64,000 nucleotides of DNA from Deltaproteobacteria bacterium (GTDB lineage: Bacteria; Desulfobacterota; Binatia; Binatales; Binataceae): contig JAFAHS010000159.1 in assembly GCA_019237115.1 (NCBI GenBank), forward strand, positions 34,306 to 98,305, written 5' to 3'. Positions within the stretch are counted from its first letter, which is position 1. The number at the start of each line of letters is the position of its first letter. Below the pieces are notes generated by a model, which was given only the letters and a program-made list of their open reading frames with translations, was not told where the DNA came from and made no database searches. Of this stretch, positions 18,127 to 27,059 are shown piece by piece. The translations under genes and the position numbers were made by a program.

Positions 18127-18792
18127 TTATTGTTTGGATTCTGTCGGGTGGCCCAACAGATTCGCCAATTCCTTCTGTTTCAGGCCGAGCTGGCTTATCA
18201 ATGCGTCGAAGCCGTGGTCATTGATTACTCGTTCGAATTGAATGCGATAATTGCCGATCATGCTGACGCCGTTGATTTCGACGTCGTAAATCCTCCAGTC
18301 CTCGCCTTTTAGCTCAAGCTCGAAATTCAGCCGGGTCGTCTCGCCGTTGGTTTCGACCACATAGGTGTCGACTCGGGCGTGGTTCGTACCATTTAGAGTC
18401 TGACCGACAAACGTGAATTTAAGATCTAGATAGCCTTGAATCCTGTTTAGGTAGGCGTCTTCGATAAAGGCGGTAAACAGCTGAACATAGTCGCGCCGCT
18501 GACTGTCAGATAGATCCTGCCAATGCGTACCTAGGGCCGAGCGCGCCATAACTGGAAAGTCTAGATGCTGTTCGGCCAGACTGCGGAGCTGCGCACGGCG
18601 TTGCTCAACCGGGGTGCCTGGGATCTTTAAAACGTGCGTAGCCTGGTCCACGAGGGTTTGGACATTGGAAAGCGGTGGTTCTGGCGACGCGAAACAGATT
18701 GATCCGAGTACGAAGAATGCCGTTGGCATCAAGAGTAGTGCACTAACCAGCACGCTGGACCGGACAAATCTCGGACAGAATCTCAACGCCAA
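18127..18792 (-). CDS. MlaC-family phospholipid-binding periplasmic protein
   Basis: A 221-residue protein with an N-terminal signal-like hydrophobic stretch ending near SICFASPEP and the MlaC/Ttg2D domain: LDFPVMARSALGTHW, RRDYVQLFTAFIEDAYLNRI and DWRIYDVEINGVSMIGNYR. Family members carry phospholipids between the outer-membrane MlaA complex and the inner-membrane MlaFEDB ABC transporter. No mlaD, E or F genes are visible nearby, so it is an orphan here or serves a hopanoid/lipid transporter elsewhere. The predicted start is TTG 18792; the true start is uncertain. Confidence 0.87.
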   Translation of the reverse strand: MALRFCPRFVRSSVLVSALLLMPTAFFVLGSICFASPEPPLSNVQTLVDQATHVLKIPGTPVEQRRAQLRSLAEQHLDFPVMARSALGTHWQDLSDSQRRDYVQLFTAFIEDAYLNRIQGYLDLKFTFVGQTLNGTNHARVDTYVVETNGETTRLNFELELKGEDWRIYDVEINGVSMIGNYRIQFERVINDHGFDALISQLGLKQKELANLLGHPTESKQ

Positions 18793-19024
18793 CCCTGCAG
18801 AAGCTCGCTCTAAAAGTAATCATACACCAATGCAGGGTTCGGCCTTCAACAAAATTGTTCATTCAACCCGACCAGGTCTCTGAGCGCCAGACATCGAGGG
18901 CTCACATCGCGTACTCCGCCGTGTTCAACCAACAAAAACGCACCTGGGCGATCGCTGCGGACTGACAAAGCGAGTCGGTTGCCGGCGGCGTGGTGCCAAA
19001 AAAACCGCAGTTGCGCGTGCTGCC

Positions 19025-19150
19025 GCCAACAGTCCGGAGGTTTCAATCCTGTCCACGGCAGCTTCAGCGCGGCAGGAATTCGATGAACGATGCGCGGGCG
19101 TTTCATACTGCCACTTTGCTCGCAAACGGCACGGTTCTTTTGGTGCAGAT
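19025..19150 (+). pseudogene. Relic of a kelch-repeat protein gene
   Basis: Two adjacent frames together read as a kelch/galactose-oxidase-like repeat: FNPVHGSFSAAG from 19042, then after a frame change MNDARAFHTATLLANGTVLLV from 19083. Intact repeats of this type read YNP.TG.F..AG.M...R..HTATLL.NG.VLL.GG. No intact frame surrounds it. The remainder of the 475-base gap (18793-19267) shows nothing else. Confidence 0.6.
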
Positions 19151-19267
19151 TTATCGATTTCTCCGGTCCCTCGGACAATGCCGGCGCCGATACCTTATCC
19201 CGGCTGCTTGGCTGGCACACGTAGACACGAGCGAGATAAGAGGATTGCGGGTCGCGATTGGAATGAA

Positions 19268-20044
19268 TCAAACGGTTCCGCTGGAGAGGTAGGTGATGCT
19301 GAAGTCGCTCGCTAAAGGCATCATTTCCTTCAAATCCAGATCGAAGGTCAGCACCGCAGATCGCTCCGACCAGTAAGATAGGAGCTTCTTTCCATGCTTC
19401 ACGAAGAGGCTTTCGGCGCCGGTAAAGTCCAATTTTTTCTCGGGCCCCGTGCGGTTGCAGACGACCAGGGGGAGTCCCGTTTCTCTGGTCCGCTGCTCCC
19501 ATTCGCCTTCAGGCCCATGGAGCCCCGGACCCCAAGCTGCCGGCGAGATCAGAAGTTGAGCGCCTTGACCCCGTAGGTCCTCCGCAACGTCGCGCGTATA
19601 CGCGTCAGCGCAAATCACAATTCCCACGACAAGTCCGTTCCAATCGGTGGCCTGGGCTCGTTTGCCAGGCGTCGCCCACGATTCAGCGCGGGTATTGATT
19701 TTCCGATGTCGCGCCATGACCAGACCGTCTGCGCTTACCATTATCGCAACGTTGTAAAGGCAACCGGTGGTATCGCATTCGGCGTGCCCGAACAGAATAG
19801 TCAATTTCAGTATTGAGGCTAACCTACAAATACCCAGTGTCCATGAGTCGGGATGAACTGCCATCCACCCGGTTCCAATTGCGTCATTGAACTCATAGCC
19901 AGAGATGCTGAGTTCCGGTGCTACGACCCAGTCAGCTTGCAACGCTGAGGCGGTGCGTATGGCTCGCTCGAGCAACGCGTAGTTGCGCGCCAAAGCGCCC
20001 GGCTCGAGTGCGAGATGCAGCAGGGAAATTTTGATCTCGTTCAT
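19268..20044 (-). CDS. Nitrilase-superfamily carbon-nitrogen hydrolase in B12 riboswitch operon
   Basis: A 258-residue CN-hydrolase with the full catalytic triad: E44 in APELSISGYE, K115 in RHRKINTR and C145 in VICADAY. Members hydrolyse amides or nitriles via a cysteine thioester; the fold is cytoplasmic and no signal peptide is seen. Its ATG overlaps the stop of the TonB-like gene by four bases (ATGA), so the two are translationally coupled behind a cobalamin riboswitch. This suggests a role in corrinoid use, for example amide-side-chain or nucleotide-loop hydrolysis in salvage, but that is inference; a generic amidase remains possible. Confidence 0.85.
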   Translation of the reverse strand: MNEIKISLLHLALEPGALARNYALLERAIRTASALQADWVVAPELSISGYEFNDAIGTGWMAVHPDSWTLGICRLASILKLTILFGHAECDTTGCLYNVAIMVSADGLVMARHRKINTRAESWATPGKRAQATDWNGLVVGIVICADAYTRDVAEDLRGQGAQLLISPAAWGPGLHGPEGEWEQRTRETGLPLVVCNRTGPEKKLDFTGAESLFVKHGKKLLSYWSERSAVLTFDLDLKEMMPLASDFSITYLSSGTV

Positions 20045-20892
20045 TGCACCTTGATCAGCAACCGAACTTCAGCCTCTGAATCAACCGCGACACCGCCCTG
20101 GTTCAGCGCGGGACGGAATCGCCATTCGCGCAAGGTGTCCAAAATTACGTCGTTTAATCTGGAAAAATCGGTGGGCTTTGCCAAAGAAACGATCACCCGC
20201 CCGTCTCGAAGGACTCGAAAGTGCGCTACTGCCACAGCTTCGAGCACATCCTCACGCATATCGTCGGGAATGGTGGGCGCCGGAGCGTAGATCGCGGTCG
20301 GCCCGGTCCCGCCGGATCCGAAACCGCCTGCACTCCCCGTGCCGGTACCTGGTCCCACGCCATTGCCGACACCGGTGCCAATTCCCTTGCCGACTCCACC
20401 TTGGCCACCCGCACCACTTCCGGCAGCCCCATCTCCGCCCGCCGAACTCAATTGGCTGCCACGAGGTGCCGGGCTAACTGAAGCGGCCGAAATATGGGTC
20501 TCTGTCGTTTTCGGCTCGGGTGCCGCGACCGGCTCCTGGCGGGGCCGTGGAATTGTACTTGCCCGCGCCGCGGGTGGCCTCTGACGCGAAGGCTTTAGCG
20601 CCGATGGTTGGGTGGACATCGGGGGCGTTGAAAAGTTTCCGCCGGCAGCCGGAGAACCACCGCCTCCCCCCGCAAGTCCGTTCGGCGGAACCTCAACGAT
20701 CTCTGCTTGGACGGGCGCCGGATGGGGAACGTTCGTCCGATCTGGCTGCAGCAAGAGACCAAGCCCGACCAATATCAGGCACCAAAACAGGGTCGCGACT
20801 ACGACGACCAAGGGAAACCGCTGCCACGGCTCGTCGAGCAAAGCGAGTCGGAGGTGAGTCTGGCGGTGCGTTCGGGCTTCGCCGGTCGTCAT
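20041..20892 (-). CDS. TonB-like energy transducer with Gly-rich linker
   Basis: A 283-residue protein: a basic N-terminus, one transmembrane helix (about 26-50), a long periplasmic linker and a C-terminal TonB-type domain with RDGRVIVSLAK, ILDTLREWRFRPAL and a closing VRLLIKVQ strand. The linker starts Pro-rich but becomes a glycine repeat (GTGVGNGVGPGTGTG) rather than the usual Pro-Lys/Glu rod. It should couple the proton-motive force to an outer-membrane receptor, most likely the divergent BtuB-like protein. No ExbB or ExbD is adjacent. A cobalamin riboswitch lies upstream, separated by about 330 bases with no clear gene. Confidence 0.85.
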   Translation of the reverse strand: MTTGEARTHRQTHLRLALLDEPWQRFPLVVVVATLFWCLILVGLGLLLQPDRTNVPHPAPVQAEIVEVPPNGLAGGGGGSPAAGGNFSTPPMSTQPSALKPSRQRPPAARASTIPRPRQEPVAAPEPKTTETHISAASVSPAPRGSQLSSAGGDGAAGSGAGGQGGVGKGIGTGVGNGVGPGTGTGSAGGFGSGGTGPTAIYAPAPTIPDDMREDVLEAVAVAHFRVLRDGRVIVSLAKPTDFSRLNDVILDTLREWRFRPALNQGGVAVDSEAEVRLLIKVQ

Positions 20893-21221
20893 CCGACTTC
20901 CTCGACCGTCACGTCGACATCGACCACAACCAGCGATCGCTTTGGATGTTGCGACTCTATACGTTCGTGCTGGTCCAACTTGACTTCATCGGCGACCCTG
21001 CCTGTGAAACTAGCGTTCCATTAGGCGGCCGTCTTCGCGACAATCGTCCAACAGAGCGCCGTTGCGCGCTTCGCGATAACGATCAAGCGATGGTTTGGGA
21101 GACTAAGCCGCCGGCAGGTTGGAACCGTTTGATTTCATCGTGCCCAGTCGCTGCGCCGAAGAAACCACAGGTTCCCACCCTCACCGTCCCCACACCCCGG
21201 AGGATCGCTGATCGATGTTGT

Positions 21222-21405
21222 TGGAAGGCAGGTCTCCTGACTTCCGGCGAGTCTGCGCGACCGCAAGACTTCCTACTCGCGGCGCCTTCCCGCTCTCTGC
21301 TCAGAGCAGTGGCCTGTCGCCGCTTTCGTTCCGGTTACAGTGGCGGGGGCCGCGCCGGTGTTTCACCGGCTTCCCTCACCTACCAACGAACGCTTGCGAC
21401 TTTCC
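21222..21405 (-). promoter_or_regulatory. Cobalamin riboswitch (minus strand) upstream of tonB-nitrilase
   Basis: Reading the minus strand, the conserved core runs AGGGAAGCCGGTGAAACACC, then GCCACTGTAACCGG, and closes with GTCAGGAGACCTG at 21241-21229. These are the hallmark segments of the AdoCbl riboswitch core and its 3' box. Boundaries are approximate. It should lower expression of the TonB-like and nitrilase-family genes when B12 is abundant. Confidence 0.93.
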
Positions 21406-21577
21406 CAGAAGAAAAAATCACTGTCAAGCAGCGGCCCTATTGGGCATCGGCGCAGCAAGCACCCTGGCGAAAAGCCGCGATTCCGGTCCCGAATTTGTTG
21501 AGCTTGGCTGCCCTAAGTTTCGCGACAATTTTCCCCAGAAAGGAGCTGCAATTCGTGGGCACGCTTGACATGATTCC

Positions 21578-21735
21578 CGGTGTCGTCTAGGTTCCGCGAC
21601 ACTCGGTCTAAGGGAAGCCGGTGCAATTCCGGCGCTGCCCCGCAACTGTGAAGGGTGACGAGGACCCATAACGCCACTGCGAAAGCGGGAAGGCGGGTCC
21701 AAGGATGAACCCACAGCCAGGAGACCGGCCGAGCG
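21578..21735 (+). promoter_or_regulatory. Cobalamin riboswitch (plus strand) upstream of btuB
   Basis: The core reads AAGGGAAGCCGGTGCAATTC, then CCCCGCAACTGTGA, with the 3' box GCCAGGAGACCGGCC at 21716-21730. GCCGAG at the riboswitch end can pair with CTCGGC about 40 bases on, a possible expression platform. The BtuB-type receptor starts about 135 bases downstream. Boundaries are approximate. Confidence 0.95.
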
Positions 21736-21869
21736 AATCGAAACGGTTTGCCTTCCGCGGGGAGGGCGGCTCGGCTTTCTGCGTTAGGTTCCGATCACCG
21801 GGACGACATCCGCACTAGCCAATTGCTCCAATCCGCGGACGGCGACTCTGCGCGGGTGGAGAATTGGCC

Positions 21870-23954
21870 ATGTCACGTCGTCAAGTCGGTTTTATGATGG
21901 TTGCTATTCTTTTAATCGGGCTCTCCGCTCAGTCCAAAGCGCAGCAGCAACCAACTTCCGGAACACCAAATAGCGCCCCCACGGCTTCGCCAGCCTGGGG
22001 TTCTCAGCAGCAAAGCACCTCGGCAGCTCCGCAGAGTTCTGCGACTTCTACACCCAGCGTGGCCGCGCACCAAGCTCCCACGCAACTACCCGACGTTTCG
22101 ATTACCGCTACACGCATTACCCAGCCAGTCGGCCAGATCGGCACGACGGTGACGGTCATTAACAGCCAACAGATTCAGGATCAGAAGATTCAGATGACCA
22201 GCGACGCACTTCGCCAAGTTCCCGGCCTCGAGGTGACGCAAACCGGCGGCCCGGGATCACAAACCGACGTAACCATTCGCGGCTCCAGCTCTTCGCAGGT
22301 TCTGACACTGCTGGACGGAGTGGAAGTCACCAGCCCACTTACAGGTGCGTATGACTTCGCCAATCTGACCACCAACAATGCGAGTCGACTCGAAATTGTT
22401 CGAGGCGCGGGAGGTTCCCTCTATGGTTCGTCGGCGATCGGCGGCGTCATAAACCAGATTACCGAGGAGGGTACAGGCGCCCCGAAATTCAGTCTGCTTT
22501 CCACTGGCGGCAACTGGCAGACATTGCGCCAGGTGGCGACCGCGAGCGGCTCCGACGGAAAGATTGGATACGCTGGCAGTGTTTCCTACTATCAGACCGG
22601 TGGATTCCAGAGCTTCAATGGCGACAGTGACAATCTGTCCCTGGTTGGACGGATTGACTATCACCTGACTGACGACACTACGCTGCGCGCCTTCGCTCGC
22701 TACACTTTCGCCAACGTGGGACTGCCCGAGTTCTCCAATACGGATAAGGGCAGCCCGCTGGATCCGAGTGCACATCAGCGCACCGAGTTCATGCTGTACA
22801 AGGGAGAAGTAGATAGTCACCTGACCGATAAGCTGCTTGTGCGCTGGTTTGGCTCTTTCGTACGCGACGAGATTCGAATCAACAAGGTTCCCACTCCCGG
22901 CCTGCCTAACGGTGAGAACGATGACATTCCGGAAGAGATCCGCGGCACCAACCTGGAGGCGGTCTATACCTGGACGGAGGGATACGATACTGTGGCCGGT
23001 TTCGACTTCAAGGATCTGTGGGCGCGGTCCGGCGACAATTCCTTTTCTCCCGGTCCGCCGCCCTCGACGTCCATTACCGTGTTCACCGCGACTCAGCAGC
23101 AATATGCGGGATACCTTCAACAACAAGCTCGTCTGCTTGACGGCCATGTCCTATTGACCGCAGGGTTTCGGGTCGACGGCAATAGTCAGTTCGGAAGGGC
23201 GGTCAGTCCTTCCTGGTCGGCGGCCCTTCCGTTTCCGCAGTACGGAATTACCTTGCGCGGCAGCTACAGTAAAGGATTTGAGGCGCCGACCTTTGATGAA
23301 CTTTACTTTCCTGGGTTCGGTAATCCGAACCTGCAAGCGAGTACATCCAGCGAGTGGGACGGTGGAATAGAGAAAAACTTTGGAGAATTCGCGAGCATTA
23401 CAACTACCTACTTCTCGCGCCGAATTCACGATTTGGTCGTGACGGTTCCCTGCCCCACCTGCACGTTTGGCTTTGAACCTGCCAATGTTGGGCGTGCGGA
23501 CATGCAGGGGGTCGAGGTGGTTCCCGCCCTCTATCCTTTCAAGGGATTTTCTTTGAGCGGCAACTTCACAGCCCTCGACTCGACTCACGTGCCGTTAATC
23601 GCAAACCTCCAGCCGGTTCGAGTACCCAAACACTCCGCCGCGGCGGTAGCTGAATACAAAGCGCACAATATATTTCGTCGCGGAGACCAGTTTACCTCGG
23701 CGCTCTTCTATCAATTCGTAGGAGATCGAGAGGATCTTGATACGCAAGCGCCGTTCAGCGAACACAATCACAGCAACTATCAGGTCTTTAACCTGACCTT
23801 GTCCTACAAGCTGGGCGAAGGCTTGGTGCCTTACCTTCACGGCGAAGAGGCATTCGTGCGTATCCAGAATCTCTTCGACCGCAACTATTCTCAAGCTTTC
23901 GGTTTTCCGTCACCACCCGTCAATTTCGAGGCTGGTGCAAAACTCGGACTGTGA
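21870..23954 (+). CDS. btuB: TonB-dependent outer-membrane vitamin B12 receptor (BtuB-like)
   Basis: A 694-residue TonB-dependent receptor. Order: signal peptide (cleavage near SKAQQQ), a Gln/Pro/Ser-rich spacer, a TonB-box-like VSITATRI near residue 70, the plug domain (TSDALRQVPGLEVTQ, VTIRGSSSSQVLTLLDGVEV, GSLYGSSAIGGVINQ), then a 22-strand barrel with RGSYSKGFEAPTFDELYFPG and a C-terminal aromatic-rich strand. Its B12 specificity rests on the cobalamin riboswitch immediately upstream. ATG 21870 is preferred over TTG 21864 for spacing from GGAGA. The divergent TonB-like protein is its likely energiser. Confidence 0.93.
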   Translation: MSRRQVGFMMVAILLIGLSAQSKAQQQPTSGTPNSAPTASPAWGSQQQSTSAAPQSSATSTPSVAAHQAPTQLPDVSITATRITQPVGQIGTTVTVINSQQIQDQKIQMTSDALRQVPGLEVTQTGGPGSQTDVTIRGSSSSQVLTLLDGVEVTSPLTGAYDFANLTTNNASRLEIVRGAGGSLYGSSAIGGVINQITEEGTGAPKFSLLSTGGNWQTLRQVATASGSDGKIGYAGSVSYYQTGGFQSFNGDSDNLSLVGRIDYHLTDDTTLRAFARYTFANVGLPEFSNTDKGSPLDPSAHQRTEFMLYKGEVDSHLTDKLLVRWFGSFVRDEIRINKVPTPGLPNGENDDIPEEIRGTNLEAVYTWTEGYDTVAGFDFKDLWARSGDNSFSPGPPPSTSITVFTATQQQYAGYLQQQARLLDGHVLLTAGFRVDGNSQFGRAVSPSWSAALPFPQYGITLRGSYSKGFEAPTFDELYFPGFGNPNLQASTSSEWDGGIEKNFGEFASITTTYFSRRIHDLVVTVPCPTCTFGFEPANVGRADMQGVEVVPALYPFKGFSLSGNFTALDSTHVPLIANLQPVRVPKHSAAAVAEYKAHNIFRRGDQFTSALFYQFVGDREDLDTQAPFSEHNHSNYQVFNLTLSYKLGEGLVPYLHGEEAFVRIQNLFDRNYSQAFGFPSPPVNFEAGAKLGL

Positions 23955-24080
23955 TTGCGAGCGTGGAATTGAGCTCGGAATTCTGTGGAATCTCCGCCAG
24001 TTCAATGGGATTTTCCTGACTCGCATTCTCTTCTGCCCTCAACCCATGTACTAGCCAGTCGTTCTCAACCCCGGCGCTAA

Positions 24081-25422
24081 CTACGCTCGGGTAGACCATG
24101 ATGTTGGTATTGGCCCCTGTGGTCGTACCTGGATTGATGTACGATCGCTCGAAGATTTTATCGCCGCATTGGCCGGGATAAGTGAGTCACCATTCAAATT
24201 CACGCAATAGGCTGTGGCTACGGCACAGGTCCTCGAAACCAGGGCGACGTATAAATTCGGAAGAGCGGCCACCAGTGAGCTCGACGCCATATTGTAAAGC
24301 CCAAATCCTGCAGCACTGCTCGCGCCGATCCAGTCAGAATGCCGCTATCGAACCCCGTCGCACTGGGATTGGTCTGTGACGCGCTAGCGACTCCGGCCGA
24401 TTCTGTCGCGTTGTTGATGTCGAGCGCGAGGTAACTCGAATTGTTCAGCAAGTTGTGATTGATTCCTGCAACGAAAACAATATCCGTGTCTGACAGCATG
24501 ATGTTCGACGAGAAAGCGTACGTGCTGCTGTCCTGATTGTCGCCGGCGCATATCGTACCCTTCTTTATGCAGTCGCTACCGACCACCCCACGGGGAATGC
24601 CATCGGGAGAGTCTTCCGAGGTCTTGTTCATCTTGTTCGTTTCCACCACTTCTGGCGCCGCGGTCCGCGCCGCAAGCCACGTCTGCAACAGATCCGCTAG
24701 CTCATCTGCTGAAGTTGAACCTCAGAGTTGGCGGTCCGGCTCGTATATTGATTCGTCGGATACTGCACCACCGACGCAGTGGGACTAGTTATCTTATAAA
24801 CCACGACATTTTTGTCGGTGTGGTTAAGCCATTCGGTGCCGGCGGAAGAGTTTCGAGGAAGCGCATATCGGATGAGCGTAACAAGGTCATCCGCGGTGCT
24901 TCCATTGCCGATCTGAACATTGGCACCGACGGGCTCGACAGAAATCGATTTTGGATTGATGCCGCTTGCCCGAGCCTTGGTAATCACGTCATCGGCTACG
25001 TCCTGATTCGCTGTTGTGAGGTACATCACGATTCGGCCATCCCATGGCGATCGGTACTGGTTTTTCACGATTATGTCGTTCACGTCGTTCCCGACGCTGC
25101 CGAATATCTCGTACCGCGAGGTGTCTGGAGCCAAACGCTCGCCATCTGCTGCGAACTGTTCAAAAGCGACCGAAAAAATTGAATGCGGGACACAATCCGG
25201 TTGCTGCAACAGAAGTTGCTGCCCGATTTTTTGGGATTAGTGCGGTCTTTTTGGCGATTTGGTGAGCCTCCCATCTTGCGGAGAGGCGGCCGGAGAACTG
25301 GTCTGTGCTTCGGCCCCGAAGGCGATACTCGTTAATAATGCCATCGTGAGAACGACGGCGCGGAAGACCCTGTAACCCATCGGGTGATCCTCTCTGCGGA
25401 AGGTTAATAAAACGTCCTTCAA
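24081..25422 (-). pseudogene. Frame-shattered exported protein gene, unknown family
   Basis: On the minus strand a good signal peptide (MGYRVFRAVVLTMALLTSIA, cleavage near AEAQ) begins at about 25377 but its frame stops near 25237. Coding-like sequence then continues in three other frames: 25209-24697 (with YEIFGSVGNDVNDIIVKNQY and DVADDVITKARASGIN), 24688-24218 (DELADLLQTWL before it, then NIMLSDTDIVFVAG) and about 24290-24081 (ALVSRTCAVATAYCVNLNGD). Adjacent segments read naturally across frame changes near 24705 and 24300. It looks like one inactivated gene of about 430 codons for a secreted protein. I do not recognise the family. Confidence 0.55.
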
Positions 25423-25555
25423 GTGTGAAGTCGGCGTTCCTTGTTCTCCAGCGACTCATGCGAAAGGGAACGGACGCATTCTTCCTGACCTCGTGATGAA
25501 AAACGTCGGCTCTCTTCTAATGTTCTTCCTCGGCCCCACAGCCACTGCCAGCGAT

Positions 25556-26317
25556 TCATTGCGACCCCAGGACTTTTCCGGTGCTGGTGTCGATGTTGAA
25601 AATCCAGAACGCTTCGATGTCCTCCTGAGTGATCATCGCCACCACACCGACCCCTGGGGCAAAAAAGTTGTACTGAGTATCCTTGGTGTGAGCCGGCCCA
25701 ACTTGGCCCTCGAACTTGACGCGAATGAGGTCGGCGTTGAAGGTGCCGGCCGGCACCGTCACCTGATAGGTTCCTAGGTAAGTGTAGGTCCCCGCAACAG
25801 TCCCCGCGTAGCGCTGGTCAGAAGGATTGTCGAGATAATTGACGGAGACGTTTTGCGAAAACGATCGCGTCTCCCCGGGATTCATTCCCTGGGGCAGGAA
25901 GGGATTGGCAGGCGTGCTGACTACCACCACCCCTTCCCCGCTGTCGCTCACGGCGGGCATTATCAGCGCTCCGTCCACGGTCTGTTTCAGAAAACCCGAA
26001 AGCGTTGGTGAAAATTGGAATCGCCAGGCTGGTTGCCCGTCGGGTCGCGATCTGCGGCTGACGCTAAGTGACTGGCTGTTTCCCACATTCTTACCCGAGG
26101 TGACTTGAAATGTAAGAGTCTTGTTCTGGAGCGGAAAGTACGCGGGTCCGTCGCGAAGCGGCTTACTCGGAACTGGATTGCCGACCACGCCGGGTCCCAA
26201 CATAGAATTGATTCGTTGCGAATCCTCCGCTGGCAGCGGCAGAATGACTCCTTGGGCTAAGGCCGTGCTCGCGCACAGTATCCACAAAGCCGTCAAAATC
26301 GAGGTCACGTTCTTCAT
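25556..26317 (-). CDS. Exported protein of unknown function (DUF3108-like)
   Basis: A 253-residue protein with a clean signal peptide (MKNVTSILTALWILCASTALA, cut before QGVILPLP). The mature part is beta-rich; the segment TYLGTYQVTVPAGTFNADLIRVKF, seen as YQVTVPAGTFNADLIRVKF, resembles the TY.V..P.GTF.a..i.. strand pair of DUF3108-type periplasmic proteins, followed by FFAPGVGVVAMI. It is probably periplasmic. It is the intact neighbour of the broken exported gene to its left, both on the minus strand. Confidence 0.75.
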   Translation of the reverse strand: MKNVTSILTALWILCASTALAQGVILPLPAEDSQRINSMLGPGVVGNPVPSKPLRDGPAYFPLQNKTLTFQVTSGKNVGNSQSLSVSRRSRPDGQPAWRFQFSPTLSGFLKQTVDGALIMPAVSDSGEGVVVVSTPANPFLPQGMNPGETRSFSQNVSVNYLDNPSDQRYAGTVAGTYTYLGTYQVTVPAGTFNADLIRVKFEGQVGPAHTKDTQYNFFAPGVGVVAMITQEDIEAFWIFNIDTSTGKVLGSQ

Positions 26318-26700
26318 CGCGTTCTCTTTCTAAGTGACAAGGTATCAGTTAGCTTACGAGCCTGCGTTGGGGCGTTCTTCCCAGGTTCGTCAAGAGCGCT
26401 GCTCGATTGACCACCTGTTTGCGGTCAGGTGCATAGTTCCTAGTAGCTGATGCTCTATCGTCTGCCGGCATAAGAAAATACGACTTTGGTGCTATTGCCT
26501 TTCTTTAGATAGGTATGGCCGCTTGGCCGTACTGCGGCGCGAGACATACTCGTTTGGTAAGGGTGTCAACTGTTGATTCGGTCTGCGTTGGCCAAGCAGC
26601 CGCAGGCGACGGTGATCGTTTTGGCTGACCTGTCGGGCGCTGAAAATTCATCTGGAGATTTAGGGCTTGCAAAATACCGTTTCGTGGACCGGGTGCCTGT
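26318..26700. other. Intergenic stretch, no gene seen
   Basis: Upstream of the DUF3108-like gene. Short frames only, with no domain resemblance and no strong hairpin. Confidence 0.4.
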
Positions 26701-26764
26701 AATTTCAAGCATCACTGCTCGAAGCTGAAAATCCGCTTCCAGTCACTTTTTCATGCTGACGATC

Positions 26765-26985
26765 GTGCAGCCCTGTTTCTTCGCCATGTCGTTGCCTCTG
26801 CTGATATCGCCGGCGAGCGCCCAAGTGATCGCTACTGCTACGCCCATTTCGTCGCGGCATCCGCACCATCACGACCAGCGCCGCGACCAGCAACGCCCAC
26901 GCTGACATCGCCAGCATTAGGGCGAGCATCCCAAGGCGCACCGGTCCGGTGGATTGCCATCGCGACTCCGGCGCATCCGCCGCCA
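26765..26985 (-). repeat. Inverted partial copy of the 3' end of the Gly-rich gene
   Basis: Read on the minus strand this stretch closely matches 28075-28260 on the plus strand, including the transmembrane-coding part GMLALMLAMSAWALLVAALV and the bases after the partner's stop codon. The two copies face each other around the Gly-rich gene. Downstream of the match the frame MGVAVAITWALAGDI and KKQGCTIVSMKK continues to a stop, perhaps preserving an end lost from the other copy. Confidence 0.75.
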
Positions 26986-27059
26986 ACGCAGCCGCTGAAG
27001 TTCTCTAACTCGCGCGGCGGAGTTGTCAAAACCCAGATGGTCTTATCACGAAAATCTTT

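Noticed and set aside
20893..21221. Possible exbB or exbD gene between riboswitch and tonB
   Set aside because: All minus-strand frames here are broken into short pieces without transmembrane segments or ExbBD motifs.
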